A stretch of 64,000 bases of DNA from Xanthobacteraceae bacterium (GTDB lineage: Bacteria > Pseudomonadota > Alphaproteobacteria > Rhizobiales > Xanthobacteraceae), in the NCBI GenBank assembly GCA_004297465.1, contig SCUB01000010.1:62001-126000 (forward strand), written 5' to 3'. The notes beneath the pieces are model-generated. The model made no database searches, was not told the DNA's origin, and was given only the letters and a program-made list of their open reading frames with translations. A program made the translations under genes and the position numbers. Shown here one piece after another: positions 1 through 9,144 of the stretch (the stretch's first letter is position 1; every line of letters starts with the position of its first letter).

Positions 1-108
1 CTGGCATTAAGTGAATCCAGCGATCGAGGTCGAAACAACGCGGCAGGCATGGTAAAGGCCGCCGACGCGACGCAACTTTTTAAGCCTTTTCTCTGTCCCT
101 TGAAGCCG

Positions 109-1260
109 ATGACGATGACCGCCGCCCGCACCGAACCGACCCTTCCCGTCAGCCGCGCCGAGGCCCTGCTCGCCTCCTACCGGCGGGCCGGCTATGCGCG
201 CGCGGAGCCTGCCATCCTGCAGCCGGCCGAGCCGTTTCTCGACCTCTCCGGCGAGGACATCCGCAACAACCTCTATCTGACCACCGACGCGGCAGGCGCC
301 GAACTGTGCCTGCGGCCGGATCTCACCATCCCGGTGGCCCGCGACTATCTCGCCTCGGCCCGAGCCGGACAGAACGCCGGCTTCTGCTATCTCGGCCCGG
401 TGTTCCGCTATCGCGGCGCGGCCGGGCGCTGCGAATTCCTGCAGGCCGGCGTGGAATCGTTCGGACGCGCCGACCGCACCGCCGCGGACGCCGAGATGCT
501 GGCGCTCGGCCTGGAAGCCACCGCCGCGTTCGGCATCGGCGCCACCGAGATCAGGGCCGGCGACGTCGCGCTGTTTGCCGCGCTGACCGAGGCGCTGAAA
601 TTGTCGCCGGCGTGGAAGCGGCGGCTCGCCAAGGATTTCAACCGCAAGATCAGCCTGGCTCAGGATCTCGACCGCATGACCTTAACGGTCGCGGCGCAGC
701 GGCCGGAATACGAGGGCGTGCTGGCGGCGCTGGCGGGGTCCGACCGCAAGGCGGCGCTGGCGCTGGTCACCGACCTGATGTCGATTGCCGGCGCCAGCAA
801 TGTCGGCGGCCGCACCGTGGCCGAGATCGCCGACCGCTTTCTCGAACAGTCGACGCTCGGCGGCGGCACGCTGCCGGCCGAGACGCGCATGCTGATCGAA
901 CGCTTCCTCGCCATCGCCGGCGATCCCGGCGAGACGCTGGCGCAGTTGCGCGGGCTCGCCGCCGATGCCCGGCTCGACCTTGCCGCGGCGCTCGACCAAT
1001 TCGAGAACCGCATCGGCCTGATGACCGCGCACGGCATCGAGGTTGGCGCCATCCGCTTCGCCACCGCGTTCGGGCGCGGGCTCGACTATTACACCGGCTT
1101 CGAGTTCGAGATCGCCGCCGCCGGCAACGGCGCCGAGCCGCTGGTGGCCGGCGGCCGCTATGACGGCCTGATGACCCGGCTCGGCGCGCGCGAACCGATC
1201 GCCGCCGTCGGCTTCGCGGTCTGGATCGACGAACTCGCGAAAATGGGGAAAGCGCCATGA
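109..1260 (+). CDS. hisZ: ATP phosphoribosyltransferase regulatory subunit HisZ
   Basis: Class II histidyl-tRNA-synthetase paralogue that does not charge tRNA but activates and regulates HisG in the first step of histidine synthesis. Visible are the synthetase-like motif 2 region (LGPVFRYRG...EFLQAGVE, about residues 100-120) and the motif 3-like [14 protein letters not shown] followed by VAGGRYDGL near the C-terminus. The frame is open from position 49, but the N-terminal 20 residues of the longer form look unstructured and the family start fits ATG at 109 (ATG at 115 is an alternative). The stop overlaps the hisG start (ATGA), indicating translational coupling. 383 aa, usual for the family. 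Confidence 0.93.
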   Translation: MTMTAARTEPTLPVSRAEALLASYRRAGYARAEPAILQPAEPFLDLSGEDIRNNLYLTTDAAGAELCLRPDLTIPVARDYLASARAGQNAGFCYLGPVFRYRGAAGRCEFLQAGVESFGRADRTAADAEMLALGLEATAAFGIGATEIRAGDVALFAALTEALKLSPAWKRRLAKDFNRKISLAQDLDRMTLTVAAQRPEYEGVLAALAGSDRKAALALVTDLMSIAGASNVGGRTVAEIADRFLEQSTLGGGTLPAETRMLIERFLAIAGDPGETLAQLRGLAADARLDLAAALDQFENRIGLMTAHGIEVGAIRFATAFGRGLDYYTGFEFEIAAAGNGAEPLVAGGRYDGLMTRLGAREPIAAVGFAVWIDELAKMGKAP

Positions 1261-2234
1261 CCGCGCCGTTCGTTCTCGCGGTTCCCTCCAAGGGACGCTT
1301 GCAGGAAAACGCCGACGCGTTCTTCGCTCGCGCCGGCCTCGCGCTCGCCAAGTCGGGCGGCGCGCGCGACTATCGCGGCACCATCTGCGGCCTTGAAAAT
1401 GTCGAGGTCGCCTATCTTTCGGCCGCCGAGATCGCCGCCAACCTCGCGCGCGGCACCATCCACATGGGCATTACCGGCGAGGACCTGGTGCGCGAAACCA
1501 TCGCCGACGCCGACCGCCGCGTCGCGCTGATCGAGGGCCTCGGCTTCGGCCAGGCCAACGTCGTCGTCGCCGTGCCGCAGGCCTGGATCGACGTGCGCGC
1601 CATGGCCGACATCGACGACGTGGCGAGCGCCTTCCGCGCCCGCAACAACCGGCGCATGCGCGTCGCCACCAAATACATCAACCTGACGCGGATGTTCTTC
1701 GCCAGGCACGGCATCGTCGACTACCGCATCGTCGAGAGCGCCGGCGCCACCGAAGGCGCGCCGGCCGCCGGCACCGCCGAGTTGATCGTCGACATCACCA
1801 CGACGGGGGCGACGCTCGCCGCCAACGGCCTCAAGGTGGTCGACGACGGCGTCATGCTGCGCTCGCAGGCGAACCTCGTGGCCGCGCGCGAGGCCGACTG
1901 GTCGGAGGGCGCGCGCGAGACCGCCCGCGTCATCCTCGACCACATCGCCGCCCGCGCCCGCGCCACCGCGTTCCGCGAGGTGCGCACCCGCTTTCCCGGC
2001 TGCGACGCCGCGCTCCTGGGCGAGGCGCGCGAACGCTTCGGCGTGGTGGCGCCGTTCGGCGGCCCGACGTCCTCGGGCATGCTGACGCTGCACTGCCCGC
2101 CGGGCCAGCTGTACGCGCTGGCGAGCTTCCTGCGCGGGCACGGCGCCGAGGCGGTTTCCGTCGCCGCGCTCGATTACGTGTTCGCGCGCGCCAATCCGCT
2201 GTTCGCCAAGCTCGAGGCCTTCCTGCGGCAGTGA
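1257..2234 (+). CDS. hisG: ATP phosphoribosyltransferase HisG
   Basis: Condenses ATP with PRPP to give phosphoribosyl-ATP, the committed step of histidine biosynthesis. The N-terminus (VPSKGRLQE), the GITGEDLV segment and the PRPP-binding loop region ([13 protein letters not shown]) are those of HisG. At 325 aa it is far longer than the roughly 210-aa short form normally paired with HisZ; about 100 residues after the catalytic core are extra and do not obviously match the long-form regulatory domain. It overlaps hisZ by 4 nt, so both subunits come from one transcript. Confidence 0.95.
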   Translation: MTAPFVLAVPSKGRLQENADAFFARAGLALAKSGGARDYRGTICGLENVEVAYLSAAEIAANLARGTIHMGITGEDLVRETIADADRRVALIEGLGFGQANVVVAVPQAWIDVRAMADIDDVASAFRARNNRRMRVATKYINLTRMFFARHGIVDYRIVESAGATEGAPAAGTAELIVDITTTGATLAANGLKVVDDGVMLRSQANLVAAREADWSEGARETARVILDHIAARARATAFREVRTRFPGCDAALLGEARERFGVVAPFGGPTSSGMLTLHCPPGQLYALASFLRGHGAEAVSVAALDYVFARANPLFAKLEAFLRQ

Positions 2235-2323
2235 CCACCGCCCCCGCGGGTCGCCGGGGTGGCGACAGCGGCCGTCGAACCACATATGATTGCAATGGCC
2301 AATCACGATCCGGGACGCGTGAA

Positions 2324-3397
2324 ATGAATCTGGGCGCCGATCTGTCGCCATTGTCCGCCGACCTCCGGCCGGCCAGCCGGCAGGGCCTGTCGGTCGTCGT
2401 GCCGGTCTTCAACGAGGCCGGCGGCCTCGCCCGCCTGCACGAGCGCATCAGCACGGTGGCGCGCCGGCTCAAGGCCGAGCGCGGCCTTGTTTGCGAGGTC
2501 GTCTATGTCGACGACGGCAGCCGCGACGACACGCTCAAGATCGCTGGCCAGCTGCCCGCCGCCGACCTCGACATCCAGATCGTGTCGCTGTCGCGCAATT
2601 TCGGCAAGGAGGCGGCCCTGATCGCCGGCCTCGATCACGCCCGCCTCGGCGCCGTGATGTTCATGGACGGCGATGGCCAGCATTCGCCCGACCTGATCGA
2701 CACGCTGGTCCATCACTGGATCGACGGCGGCTACGACGTCGTCTACACCGCCAAGGCGCATCGCAAGCACGAATCGGCCTTGCGCCGCTTCGCCGTGCGC
2801 AGCTTCTATTCGCTGATCAACTGGGGCGCGCGGCAGAAGATCCCCGAGGACGCCGGCGATTTCCGCCTGCTGTCGCCGCGCGCGGCGGCAGCGCTGCGCC
2901 AGCTGCCCGAGCGCAACCGCTTCTTCAAGGGCCTGGCGAGCTGGATCGGATTCCGCCAGATGCGGGTGGACTACGAGCCGGAGCCGCGCGCGCACGGCAA
3001 CACCACGTTCTCGCTCGGCGGGCTGATCGGGCTGTCGATCGAAGGGCTGACGTCGTTCTCGGTGGCGCCGCTGCGGCTCGCGAGCTGGCTCGGCCTGATG
3101 TTCGCGCTTGTCGCGCTGCTCTACGGCGTGTGGATCCTGTGGGAGACCTGGATCTATGGCCGCTCGGTGCCCGGCTATCCATCGATCATGGTCGGCCTGA
3201 TGGTGGTCGGCGGCATCCAGCTCATGATCATCGGCATCGTCGGCGAATACATCGGCAAGATCCTGTCCGAGATCAAGGCGCGGCCGATCTACTTCATCGC
3301 CGAGCATAGCGTGAGGACTTCGGCCGACCACAGCAAGACCGCGCCTGACTCCAGGCCCGACGCAAAGCCCGATTCCACCCGCTCCGCCGCCGAATGA
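2324..3397 (+). CDS. GT2 glycosyltransferase, polyprenyl-phosphate sugar type (GtrB/ArnC/DPM-like)
   Basis: Probably transfers a sugar from a nucleotide donor to undecaprenyl phosphate at the inner membrane. The catalytic GT-A domain shows VVPVFNEAG, YVDDGSRDDT and MDGDGQHSPD (DXD-like metal site) in the first 140 residues. Two membrane helices lie near the C-terminus (LASWLGLMFALVALLYGVWIL and an IMVGLMVVGGIQLMIIGIVGEYIG segment), the GtrB/ArnC arrangement. The ATG at 2324 is chosen over a start at 2231 because it begins just before the conserved domain. Its stop overlaps the next gene by 4 nt. The sugar cannot be deduced; ArnC-like or HpnI-like roles are alternatives. Confidence 0.82.
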   Translation: MNLGADLSPLSADLRPASRQGLSVVVPVFNEAGGLARLHERISTVARRLKAERGLVCEVVYVDDGSRDDTLKIAGQLPAADLDIQIVSLSRNFGKEAALIAGLDHARLGAVMFMDGDGQHSPDLIDTLVHHWIDGGYDVVYTAKAHRKHESALRRFAVRSFYSLINWGARQKIPEDAGDFRLLSPRAAAALRQLPERNRFFKGLASWIGFRQMRVDYEPEPRAHGNTTFSLGGLIGLSIEGLTSFSVAPLRLASWLGLMFALVALLYGVWILWETWIYGRSVPGYPSIMVGLMVVGGIQLMIIGIVGEYIGKILSEIKARPIYFIAEHSVRTSADHSKTAPDSRPDAKPDSTRSAAE

Positions 3398-4239
3398 CCG
3401 CGACCGCTCCGCCCCGGCGCCTGTGGCTGTGCGCCGACGACTACGGGCTGAGCCCCGGCGTCAACCGCGCCATCCGCGACCTGATCGGGCGCGGCCGCCT
3501 CAACGCCACCTCCATCATGGTGCTGGCGCCAGCCTGCGACCGCGCCGAGATCGGCGCGCTGCAGCACGTTGCGGCGGCGAGCGAACGCTGCGCGATCGGA
3601 CTGCATGTGACGCTGACCGCCCCGTTTCGTCCGCTGACGCTGCACATGCGGCCGCTGACGGACGATGCCCTGCCGTCGCTGGGGCGGCTGCTGCGGCTTT
3701 CGCTGCTGCGCCGGCTCGACGCCGAAATCGTGCGCGCCGAAATTGCCGCTCAGATCGCGCGCTTTGTCGAACTGCTCGGCCGCGTCCCGGATTTTGTCGA
3801 CGGCCATCAGCATGTGCAGCTGTTTCCGCAGATCCGCGACGGCTTCATCGCTGCGGTACGCGAGGCGGCGCCGCGCGCCTGGGTGCGTCAGGGCGGCAGC
3901 ACCAGGCCGTGGCCCGAGCTGCTCGGCGATCCCAAGGCGCTGCTGCTCGACCTGCTGAGTCGCGGTTTCCGCCGTCGCGCCGCGCGCGCCGGCCTTGCCA
4001 CCAACAGCGCGTTCGCCGGCGCCTATGATTTCTCGATCGGCACCGACTTCGCCGCGCGCGCCGCCGGCTTCCTGGCGGCGCTGCCGGACGGCGGGCTGAT
4101 GATGTGCCACCCCGGTTTCGTCGACGACACGCTGATCGGCCTCGATCCGGTGACGACAGCGCGCGAGCACGAATATGCCTATTTCGCCGGCGACGACTTC
4201 CCCCGCCTGCTGGCGGCGCAAAATGTGACCCTGATTTGA
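3394..4239 (+). CDS. ChbG/HpnK (YdjC) family carbohydrate deacetylase
   Basis: Metal-dependent N-deacetylase family that removes acetyl groups from amino-sugar substrates (chitooligosaccharides for ChbG, a hopanoid N-acetylglucosamine for HpnK). The metal ligands typical of the fold are visible: CADDYG (D15/D16), GLHVTL and DGHQHVQLFP. 281 aa. It is translationally coupled (ATGA) to the preceding polyprenyl-sugar glycosyltransferase, so a plausible job is deacetylating the sugar that enzyme places on a lipid carrier. The pairing is an inference; neither the substrate nor a hopanoid link is shown by the neighbourhood. Confidence 0.8.
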   Translation: MTATAPPRRLWLCADDYGLSPGVNRAIRDLIGRGRLNATSIMVLAPACDRAEIGALQHVAAASERCAIGLHVTLTAPFRPLTLHMRPLTDDALPSLGRLLRLSLLRRLDAEIVRAEIAAQIARFVELLGRVPDFVDGHQHVQLFPQIRDGFIAAVREAAPRAWVRQGGSTRPWPELLGDPKALLLDLLSRGFRRRAARAGLATNSAFAGAYDFSIGTDFAARAAGFLAALPDGGLMMCHPGFVDDTLIGLDPVTTAREHEYAYFAGDDFPRLLAAQNVTLI

Positions 4240-4348
4240 CCGGCGGCGGCCGATGCCGCGTTGCGAATTTTTGCCGCACCGGCTTTGCGCCGCCGCGTCC
4301 GCGCCTACATGGGGGAAAGCCGGGCCAGACCCCGCCAGGAGGAAGCCG

Positions 4349-5113
4349 ATGACCCCGCAGGAACGTCAGTTGATCGACGAGCTGTTCGACCGCCTTGCCG
4401 GCCTCGACCGCGCGCCACGCGATGCCGAGGCCGAGCGCGCCATCGCGCGCGGACTGGAGCGCGCGCCCAACGCCCCCTATGCGCTGGTGCAGACCGTGCT
4501 GGTGCAGGACGAGGCGTTGCGCCGCGCCAATGCGCGCATCGAGGAACTCGAAGCCAGCGCTGCGGCGCCTTCAGGCGGCTTTCTCGATTCGATGCGCGAG
4601 ACGCTGCTCGGCAAGAGCCGCGGCTCGGTGCCGAGCGTTGGCTCGGAACAGCCCGCGCGGCCGGTGTGGAACTCCGGCCAGGCCGCCGCCGCGGCGCAAG
4701 GCCAGCAGGCGCAAGGCCAGCCGATGCCTGCCGGCGGCATGACCGGAGGCGGTGGCGGATCGTTCCTCGGCACCGCGGCCGCCGCGGCGGCCGGCGTGAT
4801 CGGCGGCTCGCTGCTGCTGGGCGGCATCCGCTCGATGATGGGCGGCTCGCAGGCATTCGGCGCATCCGACGCGCTCGCGCGCGGCGGCGGGGAATCGTCA
4901 TCGAAACCATGGGGCGCGACGGAAGGCGCGCGTGGCGATCTCGCCCGCGAGGCCGGGCTCGACGACATCGGCTCGTCGACCAAACGCGACACCCAGCCGG
5001 CGTCCAACCGCAACGAAGATACCGCGGATGAATCCGGCTATGACGATTCCGGGGACGACGATTTCGGCGAAGATGATCTCGGCGGCGACGACTTCGGCGA
5101 CGACAGCATCTGA
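4349..5113 (+). CDS. DUF2076 domain-containing protein
   Basis: Conserved alphaproteobacterial protein of unknown function. The N-terminal 70 residues (MTPQERQLIDELFDRL..., then a coiled-coil-like VLVQDEALRRANARIEELE) define the DUF2076 family. The middle is Gln/Ala/Gly rich with a hydrophobic Gly-Ala stretch (SFLGTAAAAAAGVIGGSLLLGG) that could insert in a membrane, and the C-terminus is a low-complexity Asp/Gly tail (repeated DDFGEDD-type units). The start is fixed by AGGAGG at 4337-4342, six bases before the ATG. 254 aa. Followed by a bidirectional hairpin terminator. Confidence 0.8.
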   Translation: MTPQERQLIDELFDRLAGLDRAPRDAEAERAIARGLERAPNAPYALVQTVLVQDEALRRANARIEELEASAAAPSGGFLDSMRETLLGKSRGSVPSVGSEQPARPVWNSGQAAAAAQGQQAQGQPMPAGGMTGGGGGSFLGTAAAAAAGVIGGSLLLGGIRSMMGGSQAFGASDALARGGGESSSKPWGATEGARGDLAREAGLDDIGSSTKRDTQPASNRNEDTADESGYDDSGDDDFGEDDLGGDDFGDDSI

Positions 5114-5128
5114 CGCTGCAAAAGCGAA

Positions 5129-5150
5129 GAGGCCGCCCCGAGGCGGCCTC
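5129..5150. terminator. Hairpin between convergent genes
   Basis: Perfect 9-bp stem (arm GAGGCCGCC, 5129-5137, loop CCGA, partner 5142-5150) midway between the DUF2076 gene and the convergent L,D-transpeptidase gene. On the minus strand it is followed by a short T-rich stretch (CTTCGCTTTTG), so it can serve both genes. Confidence 0.7.
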
Positions 5151-5179
5151 CTGCCGTTCCGTGGTGTCCTGTTTGGGTT

Positions 5180-5983
5180 TCAGATGACGACCACGCGAGC
5201 TCCCACGCTGACCCGTCCGTAAAGATCGATGACGTCCTCGTTGCGCATGCGGATGCAGCCGGACGACACCGCGTGTCCGATGGTCCATGGCTCGTTCGAG
5301 CCGTGGATGCGGTAAAGCGAGGAGCCGAGATACATGGCGCGCGCGCCGAGCGGATTGTTCGGCCCGCCTTCCATGTGGCGCGGCAGGTCGGGACGGCGCC
5401 TGAGCATCTCCGGCGGCGGCGTCCAGTCCGGCCATTCGCGCTTCTGGGAAATATGTTTCACGCCGGCCCAGGCGAAGCCGGGGCGACCGACGCCGATGCC
5501 ATAGCGGATCGCCCGCCCGTTGCCCTGCACCAGGAACAGGAAGCGGCGCGGCGTGTCGATGATGATGGTGCCGGGCTTTTCCGCGCCGCTGTAATCGATC
5601 ACCTGCCTGTCGTAGCGCGGATCGAGCGCCGGCCGCGACGGCTCGCTGCCGTCGTCGGGAACGCGCATCGCCTGCTCGGGCGGCAGCGCGCGGATGTAGG
5701 GCGCGCTCGTCGCCGGCTCGGCGGAGTAGCGCGGCGCCATGGCCGGCGCGGCGCCGCCACCGAAGATGAATTCGATGAAGCCGCCGCCCATGTTTCCACC
5801 CACGTCCCCGCCCATGCCGGGACGTTCGTTATAGGCGACGCGGACCGGCGCGCCGGCCTCCGCCGCCTGCGGCTCGCCGGATAGTCGCTCGGCGGGATCG
5901 AGGCCGAGCGGATTGCTGGATGCGGCGCAAGGAATGATGAGGCACGCGCCCGCGATGAGCGCCGAGGCAAATTGCTTGGTCAT
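5180..5983 (-). CDS. L,D-transpeptidase (ErfK/YbiS/YkuD family), secreted
   Basis: Periplasmic peptidoglycan cross-linking enzyme or anchor of envelope proteins to peptidoglycan. The C-terminal YkuD domain carries the catalytic signature HGSNEPWTIGHAVSSGCIRMRN, with Cys nucleophile in SSGCIR. The start at 5983 gives a signal peptide (MTKQFASALIAGACLIIPCAASS); an in-frame extension to 6100 has no secretion signal and is rejected. A Pro/Gly-rich linker precedes the catalytic domain. 267 aa. It is transcribed divergently from cheZ. Confidence 0.92.
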   Translation of the reverse strand: MTKQFASALIAGACLIIPCAASSNPLGLDPAERLSGEPQAAEAGAPVRVAYNERPGMGGDVGGNMGGGFIEFIFGGGAAPAMAPRYSAEPATSAPYIRALPPEQAMRVPDDGSEPSRPALDPRYDRQVIDYSGAEKPGTIIIDTPRRFLFLVQGNGRAIRYGIGVGRPGFAWAGVKHISQKREWPDWTPPPEMLRRRPDLPRHMEGGPNNPLGARAMYLGSSLYRIHGSNEPWTIGHAVSSGCIRMRNEDVIDLYGRVSVGARVVVI

Positions 5984-6134
5984 CGACGTACTCTTGTATG
6001 TTTCGCCGGTCCGGCGGCGCACAACCCACGCATCGCCTGACCAAGAGTAAATCCGGCAAAGGCCAATGGTTTGGTAAACGGCAAGGCGTTGCGCGTTCAT
6101 CGCGCCGCGCGAAGGCCCGCTTTGTTGCGCTTAG

Positions 6135-6153
6135 CGTTTATTTTCGATAAACG
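6135..6153. repeat. Short inverted repeat in the divergent L,D-transpeptidase/cheZ region
   Basis: CGTTTAT-TTTCG-ATAAACG, 7-bp perfect arms, 151 bp from the transpeptidase start and 124 bp from the cheZ start. It stands out as AT-rich in a GC-rich background and could be an operator; no known consensus is recognised. Confidence 0.35.
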
Positions 6154-6276
6154 GACACCGCATGGTTAATCGCCGGTCACCATCATCGCCGTCGGCCACG
6201 CGCAATTTTTTCTCGCGTGAACCTCACGTTAAAACACGCTGACATAAAACCCGTGAGTTTCGAGGTGGGGGAAATC

Positions 6277-7041
6277 ATGGCCATTCAACGCAAGCGATTT
6301 CGTATCGAGGAAATTCATGGCGCGATGCCGGAACTGCCGGATGTCATCGCCGATGCCGCCCCCGCTCCGCATCATCATGCCATCATGGCCGAGCTGCGCG
6401 CCATCCGCGAGCAGATGGCGCGCCCCGCGAACGCGGACATTCCGGTCCAGTCCTCCGACAAGGCACCGACCGACGTGCTGGCCATGCTCGATTCCTACCG
6501 CGCGCAGATCGAGCAGTGCGAGAAGCTCAAGGTCGAACTCGACCTCATCCACGAGGCCATCGCACGCACCAAGCAGGAAATCGCCGCGCTGCACGGCAAG
6601 AGCTTCGACGGCAGGGAAATGGCCAAGGTCACCGGCGAACTCGGCGCCGTGGTCGGCGGCACCGAGCAGGCCACGCAGCAAATCCTCGAAGCCGCCGAGG
6701 AAATCGATCAGGCCGCCAGCGCCCTCGCCAAGACGAATTCGGCCGACCAGCAGGCGCGGCTGAGCCAGGACATCCAGGAGCGGGTGATCTCGATCTTCGA
6801 GGCCTGCAACTTCCAGGACCTCACCGGACAGCGCATCAACAAGGTGATGACGACGATGAAGTTCATCGAGCATCACATCAACGTCATGATGGAAATCTGG
6901 GGCGGCGTCGACGCCATCAAGGTTCACGCCCCGGCGGTGCTCGACGAGCGCGAGGGCGATGCCCGCCTGCTCAACGGCCCGAAGGGGCACGACGACGAAG
7001 GCCACGCCTCGCAGGACGACATCGACGCGCTGTTCAATTGA
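6277..7041 (+). CDS. cheZ: Chemotaxis protein phosphatase CheZ
   Basis: Dephosphorylates CheY-P to end the chemotactic signal. The long helical middle ends in the family signature FQDLTGQRINKVM (about residues 190-202), whose Asp-Gln pair provides the active-site residues, and the last residues (SQDDIDALFN) match the C-terminal CheY-binding helix of CheZ. The ATG at 6277 follows a GGTGGGGGAAATC leader with a purine-rich ribosome site; an upstream in-frame ATG at 6217 lacks one. 254 aa. It stands alone, without other chemotaxis genes in the window apart from a soluble receptor at 40.4 kb. Confidence 0.88.
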   Translation: MAIQRKRFRIEEIHGAMPELPDVIADAAPAPHHHAIMAELRAIREQMARPANADIPVQSSDKAPTDVLAMLDSYRAQIEQCEKLKVELDLIHEAIARTKQEIAALHGKSFDGREMAKVTGELGAVVGGTEQATQQILEAAEEIDQAASALAKTNSADQQARLSQDIQERVISIFEACNFQDLTGQRINKVMTTMKFIEHHINVMMEIWGGVDAIKVHAPAVLDEREGDARLLNGPKGHDDEGHASQDDIDALFN

Positions 7042-7056
7042 GCCGGCGGCGAAAGA

Positions 7057-8238
7057 TTATCCCCGCCGCAGCATCACAAAGCATGCCAGAGCCACCAGCG
7101 CGCAAGCCGCGGCGAACGCCAGCGCGGCGCCGTCGGAGGCATGCTCGATCACCAGCGCCATGACCAGCGGCGCGCCGGCCTGCATCGTCAGGAACGGCGT
7201 CGCGATGCGGCCCATCATCCGCCCGTAGCCCTGCGAGCCGAACAGCTGCAGCGGCAGCACGCCACGCATGATGGTGATGAGCCCGTTGACCGCGCCGAAC
7301 ACCGCCATGAACGCCGCCGCCATCGGCGCCGAAGTGCCGACGACCTGCAGTGCCGCGAACCCGACGACCAGCAGGGCGAGCGCCGCGCGCGTCAGCCGCA
7401 GCGGATGGGTCTGGCCGCCGAACATGAATTCGATCAGCCGCGCCGTCACCTGCGCCGGGCCGAACAGCGCTCCGACCATGACCGCCGTCGCGGCATCGAG
7501 GCCGTGGCGCTGGAACAGCGCCAGAAGATGCGCCGACAACGCCGAAGGGATGAAGGCGTAGCAGGCAAAGCCTGCGGCAACGAGCGCGAACGGCAGGCCG
7601 CGCGGCGGCAGGGCCGCCGTGGCGTCGGGAATGGCGGCGACCGGATGTGCCGCGGCGCGGCCGCGCGGCAGCAGGAACGCGTGCAACGGGGCGGCGACCA
7701 GCATGAACAGTCCGGCATAGACAAGGTAGGTGCCGCGCCAGCCCTGCGCCGTCAGCAGCAGGTGCGTGACCGGCCAGCTCACCGTCGAGGCGAAGCCGCC
7801 GATCAGCGTCAGCGCGGTGATCGGCTGACGCGACGCGGGGCCGAACAGGCGCGCCAGCGTGGCGAAGGCGGGATCATACAGCGCGCAGGCGATGGCGAGC
7901 CCAAGCACCGCCCAGGCGGCGAAATAGGCCAGCGGATCAGCCAGCGTCACCAGCAGCACGAGCCCGCAGGCCGCGATCAGCGAGCCGAACGTCATCACCA
8001 CATGGCCGCCGAAGCGGTCGACCGACCTGCCGGCATAAGGCGACGACAGGCCCGCCACCATGAGCGCCAGGGAGAAGCCGGCCATCGTGAACGACAGCGA
8101 CCAGCCGCGATCGGCGGCGATCAGCGGCACCGTCAGCACCGGCGTGTAGAAGATCGCGCCCCACGAGATGATCTGGGTGACGCCGAGCACGGGCACCGCC
8201 CGCCACGGCCCGGTCGTGAAGTCACGCAGCGTGGGCAT
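7057..8238 (-). CDS. MFS transporter in the arsC-GNAT operon
   Basis: Twelve-helix-type major facilitator, 393 aa, starting MPTLRDFTTGPWRAVPVLGVTQIISWG; the loop 2-3 signature region reads SPYAGRSVDRFGGH. An upstream in-frame extension is Arg/Cys rich and non-membrane, so ATG at 8238 is used. It lies 61 nt downstream of the GNAT gene and is the last gene of an apparent arsC-GNAT-MFS operon, which suggests efflux of an arsenical or related oxyanion. The family alone does not show the substrate. Confidence 0.8.
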   Translation of the reverse strand: MPTLRDFTTGPWRAVPVLGVTQIISWGAIFYTPVLTVPLIAADRGWSLSFTMAGFSLALMVAGLSSPYAGRSVDRFGGHVVMTFGSLIAACGLVLLVTLADPLAYFAAWAVLGLAIACALYDPAFATLARLFGPASRQPITALTLIGGFASTVSWPVTHLLLTAQGWRGTYLVYAGLFMLVAAPLHAFLLPRGRAAAHPVAAIPDATAALPPRGLPFALVAAGFACYAFIPSALSAHLLALFQRHGLDAATAVMVGALFGPAQVTARLIEFMFGGQTHPLRLTRAALALLVVGFAALQVVGTSAPMAAAFMAVFGAVNGLITIMRGVLPLQLFGSQGYGRMMGRIATPFLTMQAGAPLVMALVIEHASDGAALAFAAACALVALACFVMLRRG

Positions 8239-8299
8239 CGGCCATGCCCTTATGCGGCGACCGCATCGTCGCGCCCTTGCGTGAGCACCAACCCGCCCC

Positions 8300-8746
8300 T
8301 CACAGCGCCTTGACCATGATGTCGGCCACCGGCGGACATAGCAGCGCGAATTGCCGCGAGCCGCGGATCGCGTCCGGCACATCGAGATCAACCTGATAGC
8401 CGAGGCGCTCGAAATAGCGCCGCGCCGAAGTGGTCAGCAGCCACATCTGCGAGCAGTTGTGGGCGCGCGCCTCGTTCTCGAGGCTGGCGACGATGGCGTC
8501 GCCGAACCCGTGCTGGCGCACCACAGGCAGAACCACCACCGAACGCAACAGCGCCAGATCATCGTGGACCTCGAGACCGCCGAAGCCGGCGGGCGTGTCG
8601 TCGGTCGCGCTGAAGCGCCAGAACAGCGGCCCCTTCTCGCGCACATCGTCGGCGGGAAGCCCGGCTCCGGCCAGCGCGGCGGCAAGACCGTCGCGCTCCC
8701 ATGTGGCCAGCGGCGTTGCGATGAGTAGCGGCAGGCTGTTCGGCAT
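8300..8746 (-). CDS. GNAT N-acetyltransferase, ArsN2-like
   Basis: GNAT-fold acetyltransferase, 148 aa. The acetyl-CoA pyrophosphate-binding loop is degenerate (VVRQHGFGDAIVASLENEARAHN in place of a canonical R/Q-x-x-G-x-G/A), followed by MWLLTTSARRYFERLGYQ typical of the family. Proteins of this shape next to arsC are named ArsN2 and are presumed to act in arsenic resistance. The ATG overlaps the arsC stop (TAATG), so it is translated with arsC. Confidence 0.8.
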   Translation of the reverse strand: MPNSLPLLIATPLATWERDGLAAALAGAGLPADDVREKGPLFWRFSATDDTPAGFGGLEVHDDLALLRSVVVLPVVRQHGFGDAIVASLENEARAHNCSQMWLLTTSARRYFERLGYQVDLDVPDAIRGSRQFALLCPPVADIMVKAL

Positions 8747-9093
8747 TACAAAATCTCTTCCACGCGTTCGACCGGGCGACACAGCCGCGTGCCCTTGGCG
8801 GTGCGCACCACGGGACGCTCGATCAGCACCGGGTGCGCGGCCATGGCGGCGACAAGCTCGGCCTCGCTCCATTTCGGATCGGCCAGTCCCAGCGCCTCAT
8901 ACGTCTCGCCTTTCCGGCGCATGAGGTCGCGCGCCGAAAGCCCGGCCTCGGCCAGCACGGTCCGGATCGCCGCGGCGTCCGGCGGCGTCTTGAGATAGTC
9001 GACGATCTCGGGCGCGATGCCGCGCTGGCGCAGCAAGTCTAGCACCTTGCGCGAGGTCGAGCAGTTGGGATTATGCCAGATCGTCGCCTTCAC
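8746..9093 (-). CDS. arsC: Glutaredoxin-dependent arsenate reductase ArsC
   Basis: Reduces arsenate to arsenite using glutathione/glutaredoxin. The N-terminus IWHNPNCSTSRKVL places the catalytic Cys at residue 11, and the RPVV and LCRP segments (residues about 93-107) carry the arginines that bind arsenate. 115 aa, close to the usual length for the ArsC/YfgD group; YfgD-like proteins of other function are an alternative, but the ArsN2-like and MFS neighbours favour arsenic. No ars regulator is adjacent. Confidence 0.88.
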   Translation of the reverse strand: MKATIWHNPNCSTSRKVLDLLRQRGIAPEIVDYLKTPPDAAAIRTVLAEAGLSARDLMRRKGETYEALGLADPKWSEAELVAAMAAHPVLIERPVVRTAKGTRLCRPVERVEEIL

Positions 9094-9144
9094 TCGGATG
9101 CCGCCCTTCGTCCGTTCGGCCGCCGATATCGCTGCCTGCGGAAA

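Noticed and set aside
306-1163. Long open frames rich in Arg/Pro/His overlapping hisZ and many other genes
   Set aside because: Out-of-frame shadows of high-GC coding sequence; no family signature, and the true frame has clear motifs.
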